DNA of 64,000 bases from Pseudoduganella ginsengisoli (GCF_009720865.1 NZ_WNLA01000001.1:868001-932000); one strand, 5' to 3'; positions 17,723-27,459 are shown, counted from the first letter of the stretch. Translations and numbers: made by a program. Notes: a model not told the origin generated them from the sequence alone.

Positions 17723-17794
17723 ACCATCGGCAGCGGGCTAACGGACTTTTGACTTTCGCCGGTGCAGCCCGGCCGGCCTTTCATGGAGAGCGAA

Positions 17795-18391
17795 ATGAGC
17801 TACTTGGACAGAGATAAATTCGGCATTTACCGTGACCGCGACGACAACGACGGCCCCGGACCACGCCTGATGGGCGCTGACACCCTGCTGGGTGAAGACG
17901 TCTACAACCGCCAGGATGAAGACCTGGGCGACATCAAGGAAATCATGCTGGACATGCAGAGCGGCCGCATTGCCTATGCCGTGCTGTCGTTCGGCGGCCT
18001 GCTGGGCATGGGCGACAAGCTGTTTGCCGTGCCATGGCAAGCGCTGGAACTCGATACCACCAATAAGCGCTTCATCCTCGACGTCAGCAAGGACCGGCTG
18101 GAAAACGCGCCGGGCTTCGACAAGGACCGCTGGCCGGACATGGCCAGCAGCGAGTTCACGTCGCAAGTGCACGGGTTCTATGGCACGCACCCGGACGCCG
18201 GCTACCGCACGTCGACCGGCAGCGTGATGGGGCAAGGCACCAGCACCATGCAAAGCACGGCGCAGACGTCGGCCACCTATAGCAGCGGCCAGGGCAACGT
18301 CGGCCGCGGCTCCGGATTATCAAGCCAGAGTGCATCGACGGATGATGCAAAAGACTTGCACTTGCGCGATCAGGATACGGGCAAGTATTGA
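17795..18391 (+). CDS. PRC-barrel domain protein
   Basis: A 198-residue cytoplasmic protein. Residues about 25-105 form a PRC barrel (MGADTLLGEDVYNRQDEDLG, VLSFGGLLGMGDKLFAVPW). The C-terminal 60 residues are low in complexity and rich in Ser, Thr, Gly and Gln, probably disordered. The start at 17795 (MSYLDRDKFG) is preceded by GGAGAG. It follows the dehydrogenase by 72 bases. The best-known PRC barrels occur in RimM and photosynthetic reaction-centre H subunits, but stand-alone ones like this are often stress-induced. The function is unassigned. Confidence 0.82.
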   Translation: MSYLDRDKFGIYRDRDDNDGPGPRLMGADTLLGEDVYNRQDEDLGDIKEIMLDMQSGRIAYAVLSFGGLLGMGDKLFAVPWQALELDTTNKRFILDVSKDRLENAPGFDKDRWPDMASSEFTSQVHGFYGTHPDAGYRTSTGSVMGQGTSTMQSTAQTSATYSSGQGNVGRGSGLSSQSASTDDAKDLHLRDQDTGKY

Positions 18392-18416
18392 TTATTGATG
18401 TATTGATGTATTGATG
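18386..18416. repeat. Short octamer tandem repeat spanning a stop codon
   Basis: TATTGAT followed by three copies of TATTGATG. The run starts inside the last codons of the PRC-barrel gene and supplies its TGA stop. Slippage here would move or extend the end of the protein very little. No function is evident. Confidence 0.7.
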
Positions 18417-18419
18417 AAT

Positions 18420-18442
18420 GGCCGGGATACGCCATCCCGGCC
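18420..18442. terminator. Hairpin between convergent PRC-barrel and aminopeptidase genes
   Basis: GGCCGGGAT and ATCCCGGCC form a perfect nine-base stem with a five-base loop. It lies between two convergent stops and probably serves both strands. Neither side has a strong T-run. Confidence 0.55.
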
Positions 18443-18459
18443 CTGCACCGCTCTACCGC

Positions 18460-21099
18460 TTAGCTGGCGTGCTTCGCCAGCCACGTGTCCACGGCCGGCA
18501 TGCGCTCCTTGCGCATCCGGATCGTGTTCTTGACTTGCGCAATGGTGGCGTTGAGCGTCATGCGCGAGCCTTCTGGAATATGCGTCTGCGCCAGCGTATC
18601 AAGCTTGCCGAGAATGCTGGCGTCATGCGAACCGCCCGCCAGTCTTGGCAGGAAGATCGCCGTGGCATCCGCGTCCACCAGCTTGCGCACCTGCTCGAGG
18701 TTGGCCGACGCAAAGTCAAACGCCATGTCCGGGTGGCGTCCGGCGACCGCCGACATGATGGGCGCGCTGTTGGTGGCGCCCGGTTCGGACGACAGCGCCA
18801 GCTCCAGTGCGCGCCGGGCCAGGCCCGCATCCTTGGCCATGCCCAGCATGCGGTACAGGTAGTCGCGCACCACGGTGCTCTTTTCGCTTTGCGCCATCGT
18901 ATGCAATTGTTCCCACGTCGCGCTGTCGGCGTGATAGGCGACACTCGACAGGATCGTCTTGCGCAGCGGCGCCGGCACGGCCGACGGGTCGCTGGCTTGC
19001 GCGGCAAAGCGGCGGCGCGCTTCCGCAATGGTTTCCGGATCGTTCAGGTAGCTGAGCGTGTTGATCAAGTCGTTGCGCAGGGTGGCCACGGTCGGCGCTT
19101 CGCCTGCCTTGGCTTCCCATCCCACGCGCGCCATCAAGGGTTTCAACTGCGACAGTGCATAGCGCGCGAAGTTGGCCTGGCGCTCCGGTTCACCGTCCAG
19201 CAAACCATTGATGCCGGCCAGCGATGCGACCACCTTGCCCCACACTTGCGGGTCCGCATCGGCCGGCACCATGCGGCTCAAGCCCAGGAAGTTCGACAGC
19301 GGACGCTGGCCCGCCAGGCCCATAGCCCAGCTGTCCGACAGCAGGCCAAGCTGGTCGATCGTATTGAGCTGGCTGAATTGCCCGGCCAGCGCAGCGAAAT
19401 TCCCATCCGAATACGCGGTGCGGAAATACCCGGCCTGGCCGGCATTGACCACGACCGGGCCGCAGCCTGGCATCGTGACCTTGGCCTTGCCATTTTCCAC
19501 CACGACGCGCTGCCCCTCTTTCTGGCCCAGCACCTGCACCAGCACGGGCACGCGCCAGCGCAGCGGCTGCTTGTTTGGCGCATCCTTGGAAAATTCGCCC
19601 TGCGTCAATTCCACCGTCGTACGGCCCGCCGCACATACCGGCTCACCTGCCGTGATCATCGGCACGCCAGGCTGCAGTGTGAAATCATGGGCAATCGCCT
19701 TGATCGGCTTGTGCGTGACCGATTCCACGGCCGCCCACAAATCGTCGCTGCGCGTATTGCCGTAGCTGTGCTTGCGCATGTACGCGCGCACGCCGTCACG
19801 CCATGCGGTTTCGCCGACATAAGCTTCCAGCATGTCGACCAGCGCCTTGCCCTTTTCATAGGAAATGTTGTCGAACGCCTGGCTGGCATCCTGCACCCGC
19901 GCAATGTGCGCCACCACGGGATGGGTGGTCGACAGCGCATCCTGCCCCATCGCCAGGTCACGCTTGGCGATCGAGCCGAGGCGGTAATTCCAGTCCGGAT
20001 GCAGGCGGTCCGTCGTGCGGCCATCGAGCCAGGACGCGAAGCCTTCGTTGAGCCACAAGTCATCCCACCAGCCCATCGTCACCAGGTTGCCGAACCACTG
20101 GTGCGCCACTTCGTGCGCATTGGTCTGGAATGAACGCTCCTGCGACGCCTGCGTCGTGAACGCGGGATCGACCAGCAGCGAATACTCGAACGTCAAAATC
20201 GCGCCCCAGTTTTCCATTGCTTCGAAATACTGGCTGCTGCCCGGCGCGGCAATGTTATCCAGCTTGGGCAGCGGATAGCGGATGCCGAAATAATCGTTGT
20301 ACTCGCGTAGCACCGACTTCGCCGCGTCCAGCGCGAAACCGGCGTGGGCCGTGCTGCCTTTCTTCGTGATGATGCCGACGTCGGTGCCATCGGCCATGGT
20401 GCTGACCCGTTCGAAATCGCCCAGCGCGAAGAACAGCAGATACGTCGACATCTTGGGCGTACGCTGGAAGCGCACCAGGCTCTTGCCACCGCCAATTTCC
20501 GTCGTCTGCTCGGCCGGCATGTTCGACACGGCCATTTCGCCGCTTGGTATCGTGGCCGAAACCGTGAACGTGGCCTTGTAAGCCGGCTCGTCCCAGCTTG
20601 GCATCACGCGGCGCGCATCGGCATTTTCAAATTGCGTGTACAGCGCGCGCTTCTTGCCTTCCGCTGTTTCATAGTCAACCGCGAACATGCCGGACGGCTG
20701 CGTGCCGATCTTGCCCGAGTACGCCATGGCCAGACGGTATGTTCCCTTGGCCAGCTTGCGGGGGAATTGCAGCCGGACGGTCTGCTCGGCCGCGTCCAGC
20801 TTAATCGCGGCATCCAGTGTCTTGCCGTCCGGTGTGCGCAGCGTGGCGCTGGCGATGTCCAGGTCCGCCGCCTGCAACGTGATGGCGCCAGCCGGCGCCA
20901 GCACTTCGAAGTCAATATCAACTTTGCCCGTGAAGCTCAGGTGTTGCGCATCCGGCGTCAGCGACAAGTCGTAATGAAGGGGCCGCGTATCGCGCGGCAG
21001 CTGGGTGGTGGCGAGTGCGGGGCTGGCTGCCGCATAGCTGAAATCCAGCGGGGCGGCACAGGCGAGCGCGATCAGCGCCGAGAGCAGGGTGCGTTGCAT
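18460..21099 (-). CDS. M1-family zinc aminopeptidase, exported
   Basis: An 879-residue M1 metallopeptidase that removes N-terminal residues from peptides. A signal peptide (residues 1-23, ending SYA) points to the periplasm or outside, unlike cytoplasmic PepN. The substrate-recognition motif EAMEN lies near residue 295. The zinc site HEVAHQWFG, with the downstream NEGF glutamate, lies at about 327-350. The C-terminal half is the ERAP1-like helical domain. No neighbour suggests a pathway. All key residues are present. Confidence 0.94.
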   Translation of the reverse strand: MQRTLLSALIALACAAPLDFSYAAASPALATTQLPRDTRPLHYDLSLTPDAQHLSFTGKVDIDFEVLAPAGAITLQAADLDIASATLRTPDGKTLDAAIKLDAAEQTVRLQFPRKLAKGTYRLAMAYSGKIGTQPSGMFAVDYETAEGKKRALYTQFENADARRVMPSWDEPAYKATFTVSATIPSGEMAVSNMPAEQTTEIGGGKSLVRFQRTPKMSTYLLFFALGDFERVSTMADGTDVGIITKKGSTAHAGFALDAAKSVLREYNDYFGIRYPLPKLDNIAAPGSSQYFEAMENWGAILTFEYSLLVDPAFTTQASQERSFQTNAHEVAHQWFGNLVTMGWWDDLWLNEGFASWLDGRTTDRLHPDWNYRLGSIAKRDLAMGQDALSTTHPVVAHIARVQDASQAFDNISYEKGKALVDMLEAYVGETAWRDGVRAYMRKHSYGNTRSDDLWAAVESVTHKPIKAIAHDFTLQPGVPMITAGEPVCAAGRTTVELTQGEFSKDAPNKQPLRWRVPVLVQVLGQKEGQRVVVENGKAKVTMPGCGPVVVNAGQAGYFRTAYSDGNFAALAGQFSQLNTIDQLGLLSDSWAMGLAGQRPLSNFLGLSRMVPADADPQVWGKVVASLAGINGLLDGEPERQANFARYALSQLKPLMARVGWEAKAGEAPTVATLRNDLINTLSYLNDPETIAEARRRFAAQASDPSAVPAPLRKTILSSVAYHADSATWEQLHTMAQSEKSTVVRDYLYRMLGMAKDAGLARRALELALSSEPGATNSAPIMSAVAGRHPDMAFDFASANLEQVRKLVDADATAIFLPRLAGGSHDASILGKLDTLAQTHIPEGSRMTLNATIAQVKNTIRMRKERMPAVDTWLAKHAS

Positions 21100-21267
21100 T
21101 GACTACCTTTCGAGTGTGCTTGAAATACTGACGGCAGTTATCTCAGCAAATTGCATGCCAGATAAGTTTTCAAGGGAAACAGGGGCGCGGGCGGTGTCCG
21201 CATGGGCGCGGCGGACGTCCGCCGTGTGTCCGGCTCAATGTGCACACGGCGGCGCGGTGCTTGCGTG

Positions 21268-21368
21268 CTGTAGGGCGGATTAGCCGAAGGCGAAATCCGC
21301 CATGCTGGCATGGCGATAGCGCAGGCATGGCGGATTACGCCGGCTTCGCCGGCTAATCCGCCCTACAG
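21268..21368. repeat. REP/BIME-like palindromic element
   Basis: The 302-base gap between the aminopeptidase start and the convergent end of the oxidoreductase gene holds a compound palindrome. The outer arms CTGTAGGGCGGATTA (21268-21282) and TAATCCGCCCTACAG (21354-21368) are perfect 15-base complements. Inside are two small hairpins of the GGATTA...TAATCC kind. This is the style of dispersed REP elements moved by RAYT transposases. No transposase is in the window, and the rest of the gap (21100-21267) shows nothing I can name. Confidence 0.75.
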
Positions 21369-21400
21369 CTGAGCGTCCAGCAGGGTGATCGCGTAATGGA

Positions 21401-24400
21401 TTATGCCCGCTTCATCATGACGAACTGGCTTTTCGCGCTCAGTTGCGGACGCAGCGCTTCCAGTTCTTGCTGCACCTTTTCCAGGTTGGCCAGCTTGACG
21501 TGGCCAAAGCCGCGTACTTTTTCAGGCAGTTGCGCCATCTTCAGCGCCACCGGCTTGTTGTCGGCATTCAGGCTGCCCGCCAATTCTTCCGCCAGCGCCA
21601 TCACCTGGTCGCGCCACGCACGCTCAAGGCGGCGTTCTTCCGTGTAGCCAAAGATATCCAGTGCCGTGCCGCGCAAGCCTTTCAGCTTGGCCAGCATGCC
21701 CATGGCCGGCAACATCCACGCGCCGAACGTGCGCTTGGCAGGAATGTCCGTGCCCGGCTTCTTCTTGGGCAGCAGCGGCGGCGCCATGTGGAATTGCAGC
21801 TTGTAGTCGCCGTCGAACTGGTCCGAGATTTGCGCGCGGAACGCCGGATCCGCATGCAGCCGCGCCACTTCATATTCATCCTTGTACGCCATGGCTTTGT
21901 ACAGGCTGCGCGCCACGGCTTTCGACAGCGCCAGCTTCGACCCTTCGCCTTCCAGCATGCGCTCCTTTTGCTCGACCAGGCGCACCAGCGCCACATAGCG
22001 GTCCGCGTATTGGCGGTCCTGATAGTCCGTCAACAGTTGCACGCGCAGCGCAATCATGTCTTCCAGCGATTTCGGCTGCGCAAACTGGATCACTTGCTGC
22101 GGCTGCGCCAAACGGTCCACGGCGCCAATGTCGGCAGCGGCCAGGCGGCCCAGCATAAAGGCGCGCTTGTTCAAATCAATGGCCACGCCATTCAATTCAA
22201 TCGCGCGCATCATTGCCGGCAAGCCGACCGGCACCAGGCCGCGCTGCCATGCATAGCCCAGCATCACGATGTTGGCCGTGATTTGCTCGCCCAGTGCGCG
22301 CAGCGCCAGGTCGGCGGGATTGATGCCGAACACATTGCCGTCGCCCGCGCTGTGGCGCAGCTTGGCCATCAAGCCATCCTTGTTGATGTCCGCATCGGGA
22401 TTGCGCGTGAATTCCGCCGTCGGCGTTTCACGCTCGTTGGCCACCACTTGCGTATGGCCGCGGCGCATGACGGACAGCGCATCGGGCATGGCGGCCACCA
22501 CCAGGTCGCACGCCAGCAAGGCGTCGGCCTGCTGCAAGTCGATGCGAACCTGATTGAGTAGCGCAGGCGAAGCGGCCACCCGCACGTGCGACATGACGGC
22601 GCCGCCCTTTTGCGCGAAGCCCATGAAGTCCAGCGCGGAAGCGCCCTTGCCTTCCAGGTGCGCCGCCATCGTGATCAACGCGCCCAAGGTGACGACGCCG
22701 GTACCGCCAATGCCGGCCACCAGCATTTCAAACGGCTTGGCAAAGCCATATTGCGCAGGCTGCGGATGCGCCGCCAGCATGTCTTCCAACTGTTGCAGCG
22801 TGATTTGCGCGGCAGCCGGCTTTCTTGGCGCGCCGCCCAGCACGGACACGAACGATGGGCAGAAACCTTCCACGCACGAGTAATCCTTGTTGCACGACGA
22901 TTGCTCGATCTGGCGCTTGCGGCCCAGATCCGTTTCCAGCGGCAGGATAGACAGGCAGTTCGACTGCGTACCGCAATCGCCGCAGCCTTCGCACACGGCG
23001 GAATTGATCATCATGCGGCGTGCCGGGTCCGGGAACACGGTCTTGCCCGGCTTGTTCTGCTTGCGGCGGCGGCGCTTTTCAGCGGCGCACGTCTGGTCAT
23101 AAATCAGCACCGTCACGCCTTGCGTATCGCGCAATTCACGCTGCACCACGTCGAGTTCTTCACGCGGACGCACGGGCACACCGGCCGGTAAAGTGACGCC
23201 TGCATAGCGCGACACATCGTCCGTCACGACGACAACCCTGGCCGCACCTTCCGACACCACTTGCTGCGCAATCTGCGGCACCGACAAGCCGCCGTCCACC
23301 GGCTGGCCGCCCGTCATCGCAACGGCGTCGTTATACAGGATCTTGTAAGTGATATTGGTTTTCGCGGCAATCGCCTGGCGCACGGCCAGGTAGCCCGAGT
23401 GGTAATACGTGCCGTCGCCCAGGTTCTGGAATACGTGCGGCGCCTTGACGAAGCGGGACGCCGCCACCCACGTGACGCCCTCGCCGCCCATTTGCGTCAG
23501 GTTGAACGTATCGCGTTCCATCCACGTGGCCATGAAGTGGCAACCGATACCAGCCAGCGCGCGCGACCCTTCCGGCAATTTGGTCGACGTATTGTGCGGA
23601 CAGCCGGAGCAGAAGTATGGCGTGCGCTTGACGGCGTCGGCGCTGTTCGACAGCAAGTCGGCTGCGCAGAACGATGGCAACTGGCGCTCCAGGCCCAGTT
23701 GCGGCAGCAGCGGCGCCAGCCAGCGGATCAGCGCCGGGGCAATGCGCGACGGGCGCAGTTCGCCCAGGCTTGACAGCAGCGGTTCGCCCTGCGCATCGGT
23801 CTTGCCGAGAATGACGGGGCGGCTGGCGGCCGGCATGTTGTACAGCAAACCTTTCAGCTGGTCTTCGACGACAGGGCCTTTTTCTTCGACCACGAGGATT
23901 TGCTCCAGGCCATCCGCGAAAGCGAACAGGCGGGTGCGTTCCAGCGGATACGTCATGCCTGGCTTGTACAGGCGGATGCCCAATTGCTCCAGCAACTCGA
24001 ACGACACGCCCATGCGCTGGAATGCTTCCACCAGGTCCAGGTAAGCTTTACCGGCGCTGATGATGCCCAGTTTCGCTTGCGGCGCTTTAACGACCAGCTT
24101 GTCGATGGAATTGACTTTGGCGAACGCCTGCACGGCATTGAGCTTGGCGGCCAGGCGCTGTTCCAATGCCAGCGATGGCAAATCCGGCCAGCGGTAGTGC
24201 AAGCCGCCTGGCGGGTACAGGTAATCGGCCGGCACGGTGAAGTCGCGCGGTTCCGGCAATTCCACGACAGCGCCGCCTTCGACGGTTTCCGAGATCGCCT
24301 TGAAACCCACCCAGTTGCCGGAGAAACGCGACAGCGCCCAGCCATACAGGCCGAATTCAAAATATTCTTCAATATTGGCGGGGTTCACGACGGGCATTTG

Positions 24401-24952
24401 CCATGCCATCAGCGCCTGTTCGCTCTGGTGCGGCATCGACGACGACACGCAGCCATGGTCGTCGCCCAGCACCACCAGCACGCCGCCGTGCGGCGACGAA
24501 CCGTACACGTTGCCGTGTTTCAGCGCATCGCCGGAACGGTCGACGCCCGGGCCTTTGCCATACCACATGGCGAACACGCCTTCGACGGTACGGGTCGGAT
24601 CGGATTCCACCTGCTGCGAACCCAGCACGGCAGTGGCGCCCAGGTCTTCATTGATCGCTGGCAAGAATTCAATGGCGGCTTCTTTCAGCAGCGGCGCGAT
24701 GCGCCATGCTTCCTGGTCCACGGCGCCCAGCGGCGAACCACGGTAGCCGGAAATAAAGCCGGCCGTGTGCAAGCCGTGGCGCTCGTCCATGCGCTTTTGC
24801 ATGATCATCATGCGCAGCAGTGCTTGCGTACCGGTGATGAAAATACGGCCCGTTTCACGGCGCATATTGTCGTCGAGGCGGTAATCCGGATCGGCCAGTT
24901 CGCCCGGTCCCGGTACCTGCTTTACCTCGCTCACATCATTCATCGAACCCAT
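21401..24952 (-). CDS. Indolepyruvate ferredoxin oxidoreductase, fused subunits
   Basis: An 1183-residue thiamine-diphosphate enzyme that oxidatively decarboxylates aryl-pyruvates to acyl-CoA with ferredoxin as acceptor. The N-terminal half is IorA-like: pyruvate-oxidoreductase domains, then a TPP domain with GIGCHFMATWM and DGTYYHSGYLA. Near residue 645 are ferredoxin-type cysteines (CEGCGDCGTQSNC, then CNKDYSCVEGFC). The C-terminal part is the IorB-like gamma domain (VAGIGGTGVVTLGALI). The start at 24952 has CGGAG eight bases before it. The gene is divergent from an Lrp regulator that is the likely controller. Confidence 0.93.
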   Translation of the reverse strand: MGSMNDVSEVKQVPGPGELADPDYRLDDNMRRETGRIFITGTQALLRMMIMQKRMDERHGLHTAGFISGYRGSPLGAVDQEAWRIAPLLKEAAIEFLPAINEDLGATAVLGSQQVESDPTRTVEGVFAMWYGKGPGVDRSGDALKHGNVYGSSPHGGVLVVLGDDHGCVSSSMPHQSEQALMAWQMPVVNPANIEEYFEFGLYGWALSRFSGNWVGFKAISETVEGGAVVELPEPRDFTVPADYLYPPGGLHYRWPDLPSLALEQRLAAKLNAVQAFAKVNSIDKLVVKAPQAKLGIISAGKAYLDLVEAFQRMGVSFELLEQLGIRLYKPGMTYPLERTRLFAFADGLEQILVVEEKGPVVEDQLKGLLYNMPAASRPVILGKTDAQGEPLLSSLGELRPSRIAPALIRWLAPLLPQLGLERQLPSFCAADLLSNSADAVKRTPYFCSGCPHNTSTKLPEGSRALAGIGCHFMATWMERDTFNLTQMGGEGVTWVAASRFVKAPHVFQNLGDGTYYHSGYLAVRQAIAAKTNITYKILYNDAVAMTGGQPVDGGLSVPQIAQQVVSEGAARVVVVTDDVSRYAGVTLPAGVPVRPREELDVVQRELRDTQGVTVLIYDQTCAAEKRRRRKQNKPGKTVFPDPARRMMINSAVCEGCGDCGTQSNCLSILPLETDLGRKRQIEQSSCNKDYSCVEGFCPSFVSVLGGAPRKPAAAQITLQQLEDMLAAHPQPAQYGFAKPFEMLVAGIGGTGVVTLGALITMAAHLEGKGASALDFMGFAQKGGAVMSHVRVAASPALLNQVRIDLQQADALLACDLVVAAMPDALSVMRRGHTQVVANERETPTAEFTRNPDADINKDGLMAKLRHSAGDGNVFGINPADLALRALGEQITANIVMLGYAWQRGLVPVGLPAMMRAIELNGVAIDLNKRAFMLGRLAAADIGAVDRLAQPQQVIQFAQPKSLEDMIALRVQLLTDYQDRQYADRYVALVRLVEQKERMLEGEGSKLALSKAVARSLYKAMAYKDEYEVARLHADPAFRAQISDQFDGDYKLQFHMAPPLLPKKKPGTDIPAKRTFGAWMLPAMGMLAKLKGLRGTALDIFGYTEERRLERAWRDQVMALAEELAGSLNADNKPVALKMAQLPEKVRGFGHVKLANLEKVQQELEALRPQLSAKSQFVMMKRA

Positions 24953-24981
24953 TTTTTTGTCTCCGTGCCAACTTGTCTAGG

Positions 24982-24996
24982 CAGGCGAATCGCCTG
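24982..24996. promoter_or_regulatory. Palindrome in the ior leader region
   Basis: CAGGCGA-A-TCGCCTG is a perfect 7+1+7 palindrome, 30 bases upstream of the oxidoreductase start and 104 bases upstream of the divergent Lrp gene. It may be an operator or a leader hairpin. A/T-rich runs between it and the Lrp start are typical of Lrp binding. Confidence 0.4.
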
Positions 24997-25099
24997 TAAC
25001 ATTGATCCGGAGATAGTAGGAGCCGGGGGGTGGAATATTTTTTCTGCTTTAAGTCAAAAACGGCATAAAAAAGTACAAGATTTTTATTTTTAGGCTTTC

Positions 25100-25570
25100 A
25101 TGGAAAATTCCACTTTTGATGCGGTTTCGCTGAAAATTCTTAGCGAATTGCAACAAAACAGCCGCATTTCCACCAACGAACTTGCTGAAAAAGTAGGCAT
25201 GTCGGCCACCCCGTGCTGGCGCCGCCAAAAGGAGTTGGAGGAGAAAGGCGTCATCACGCGCTATGCCGCCATCGTCGACCGGCGCAAGGTGGAATTGTCG
25301 CAATGTTGCATGTTGCATATCTCGCTGACGCGGCACGACGCCGCCGTGGTGGCGGGCTTTGAAAACGCCATGATGCTGCGCCCCGAAGTCATGGAGTGCT
25401 ATGAAGTGACGGGTAATTCCGATTACATGGTCAAGCTGGTGGTCAAGGACATGAATGCGTACCACGACTTCCTGCACAATGTGCTGTTGAAGTTGCCCGG
25501 CGTATCGCAAGTCAATACCAGCGTGGCGCTGCGCGAAGTGAAGTACGAGACGGCCTTGCCGCTGGCTTAA
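25100..25570 (+). CDS. Lrp/AsnC-family transcriptional regulator
   Basis: A 156-residue regulator. The N-terminal winged helix-turn-helix (LKILSELQQNSRISTNELAEKVGMSATPCWRR) is followed by the C-terminal RAM/Lrp effector domain (EVMECYEVTGNSDYMVKLVV). Relatives bind an amino acid or its keto acid and form octamers. The gene is divergent from the indolepyruvate oxidoreductase, 147 bases apart, so control of aromatic amino acid breakdown by an aromatic ligand is a reasonable inference. Confidence 0.93.
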   Translation: MENSTFDAVSLKILSELQQNSRISTNELAEKVGMSATPCWRRQKELEEKGVITRYAAIVDRRKVELSQCCMLHISLTRHDAAVVAGFENAMMLRPEVMECYEVTGNSDYMVKLVVKDMNAYHDFLHNVLLKLPGVSQVNTSVALREVKYETALPLA

Positions 25571-25639
25571 TTGCCCCTGCCCGGCGCGGATTGCCTAAAG
25601 CGCCTACAATCGGGTCTTTCCCTTCAAGGCAAAGACACC

Positions 25640-26050
25640 ATGCGAATTTTGCACACCATGCTGCGCGTCGGCGACCTGCAGCGCTCCATTGACTTCTACA
25701 CCAAGGTGCTGGGCATGAAACTGCTGCGCACCAGCGATAATCCCGAATACAAATACACGCTGGCCTTCCTCGGCTATGGCAGCAATCCAGACCATGCGGA
25801 ACTGGAACTGACGTATAACTATGGCGTGGACAAGTATGAGATGGGTACCGCGTACGGGCACATCGCCATCGCAGCGGAAAATATTTACACGGCATGCGAC
25901 GCCGTGAAAGCCAATGGCGGCAACGTGACGCGCGAACCCGGTCCGGTCAAAGGCGGCACCACGGTGATTGCCTTCGTGACGGACCCGGACGGCTACAAGA
26001 TTGAACTGATTGAACGCACGTTTGATGGTGCGGGTGCAGGTCTGCGCTAA
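25640..26050 (+). CDS. gloA: Lactoylglutathione lyase (glyoxalase I)
   Basis: A 136-residue glyoxalase I that converts the methylglyoxal-glutathione adduct to S-lactoylglutathione. The sequence is highly typical: [40 protein letters not shown], the metal ligands in [11 protein letters not shown] and GHIAI, and [11 protein letters not shown]. The start at 25640 is the ATG beginning this conserved N-terminus. A TTG further upstream would add residues not found in the family. It follows the Lrp gene on the same strand and ends at a terminator. Confidence 0.97.
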   Translation: MRILHTMLRVGDLQRSIDFYTKVLGMKLLRTSDNPEYKYTLAFLGYGSNPDHAELELTYNYGVDKYEMGTAYGHIAIAAENIYTACDAVKANGGNVTREPGPVKGGTTVIAFVTDPDGYKIELIERTFDGAGAGLR

Positions 26051-26056
26051 GTACAC

Positions 26057-26085
26057 GTTGGACGGGTTTGTAAAACCCGCCCAAC
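26057..26085. terminator. Bidirectional terminator between gloA and tolC-like gene
   Basis: GTTGGACGGGTTT (26057-26069) pairs with AAACCCGCCCAAC (26073-26085), 12 of 13 pairs, around a three-base loop. A/T runs lie within the stem top. It sits between two convergent stops. Confidence 0.7.
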
Positions 26086-26108
26086 CGATTCAGCATCCTG
26101 TCAGGGAC

Positions 26109-27419
26109 TTAGTTCTGCAGCAGCGCATTGATCGGCGCCAGGTCCGCTTCCTTCAGCGAACCGGCCGCCGACTTCAGGCGCAAGCCATTCATCAGCGTTT
26201 CATAACGTGCGCGGGACAGGTCGCGCTGGGTCGAGTACAGCTGGCGCTGCGCGTTCAGCACGTCGATGTTGATACGCACGCCGACCTGGTAACCCAGCTT
26301 GTTCGATTCCAGCGCGGATTTGCTCGACACTTCCGCAGCTTCCAGTGCGCGCACTTGCGCCAGGCCGCTGTTTACGCCCAGGTAAGCGGTGCGCGCGCCC
26401 TGAGCAGCAGCGCGGCGGGTCGCTTCCAAATCATTGCGGGCCTTGTCTTCCAGTGCGATCGATTCACGCACCTTGCTGGTGACGGCAAAGCCGGTAAAGA
26501 TCGGCACGTTCCACGTCACGCCTATCGAGCCGGCCTTGTTGACACCTACGCCCGTGGTGCTGTCGCGGCCTTTGCTGGCCGTGAAGTCCACGGTCGGCAA
26601 GTGGCCGGCGCGGTTACGGCTGATTTCACGCTTGGCGATTTCCACGTTCAACTGGGCGCCCACCACCGCATAGTTTTGCTGTTCAGCAGACGATACCCAC
26701 GGCTCCATGGCGCTTGGCTCCGGCGCCGCGATCTTCACGCCGGGACGCAGCGTGGCCAGCGTACCGGCAGGCGCGCCGATGATTTGCTGCAGCGCTGCGC
26801 GTTTGACCTCCAGGTCGCTTTGCGCAGCAAATTCCTGCGCCACCACCAGGTCATACGCGGCTTGCGCTTCATGCGTATCGGTGATGGTTTGCGTGCCCAC
26901 TTCGAAGTTGCGCTTGGCCGATGCCAGCTGTTCCGTCGTCGCGGTCTTTTGCGCCTGGATCGACGTCAGCGCATCTTGCGCCGTCAGCACGTCAAAGTAC
27001 GCTTGCGAGACACGCACGATCAAATCCTGCTGGGCCTGGGCAAACGTAGCTTCGGCAGCAGCTTGCGACAGTTTGCTTTGCTGGTACGTTTCCCAGCGGT
27101 CCCAGCGGAACAATGGCTGCGTCAGCTGCAACGCATACCGGTTGTTATTGCTGTCCAGCGAGTGGCTTGGATTCAGCGGATTCTTGGTGTCGAAGTCGCC
27201 CGTGGTTTTCGTGCTGCTGCCACCCAGGCCGATGACCGGCAACAACTGGGAACGCCCTTGCGTGGTCCGCTCCTGGCCTGCAACCAGTGCCGCGCGCGCG
27301 CTGGCATACGTGGCGTCGTTGGCGAGCGCCTGCTGGTATACCTGGAGGAGGTCAGCCGCCTGTGCGTTCATCGTCAACATTGCGCTGCCGATCAGCATGG
27401 CGAGTAAGGGTTTCTGCAT
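26109..27419 (-). CDS. TolC-family outer-membrane efflux channel
   Basis: A 436-residue outer-membrane protein with a signal peptide (residues 1-21, ending AQA). Two OEP-type repeats form the coiled-coil tunnel (DLLQVYQQALANDATYASAR near the N-terminus, and a second half from about residue 230). The C-terminal GLRLKSAAGSLKEADL matches TolC proteins of type I secretion and RND or ABC efflux. The start at 27419 has GGAG upstream. It is the last gene of pcm-rhodanese-tolC. No pump lies next to it, so it may serve several. Confidence 0.92.
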   Translation of the reverse strand: MQKPLLAMLIGSAMLTMNAQAADLLQVYQQALANDATYASARAALVAGQERTTQGRSQLLPVIGLGGSSTKTTGDFDTKNPLNPSHSLDSNNNRYALQLTQPLFRWDRWETYQQSKLSQAAAEATFAQAQQDLIVRVSQAYFDVLTAQDALTSIQAQKTATTEQLASAKRNFEVGTQTITDTHEAQAAYDLVVAQEFAAQSDLEVKRAALQQIIGAPAGTLATLRPGVKIAAPEPSAMEPWVSSAEQQNYAVVGAQLNVEIAKREISRNRAGHLPTVDFTASKGRDSTTGVGVNKAGSIGVTWNVPIFTGFAVTSKVRESIALEDKARNDLEATRRAAAQGARTAYLGVNSGLAQVRALEAAEVSSKSALESNKLGYQVGVRINIDVLNAQRQLYSTQRDLSRARYETLMNGLRLKSAAGSLKEADLAPINALLQN

Positions 27420-27459
27420 TGCGTTCTCCGTGGGAGTCATCGTTGTTGGAAAAGACAGC

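Noticed and set aside
18418..20133. A 571-codon open frame on the plus strand opposite the M1 aminopeptidase
   Set aside because: Same reason: full overlap with a well-supported gene, with arginine-, histidine- and glutamine-rich residues typical of antisense frames and no ribosome site.
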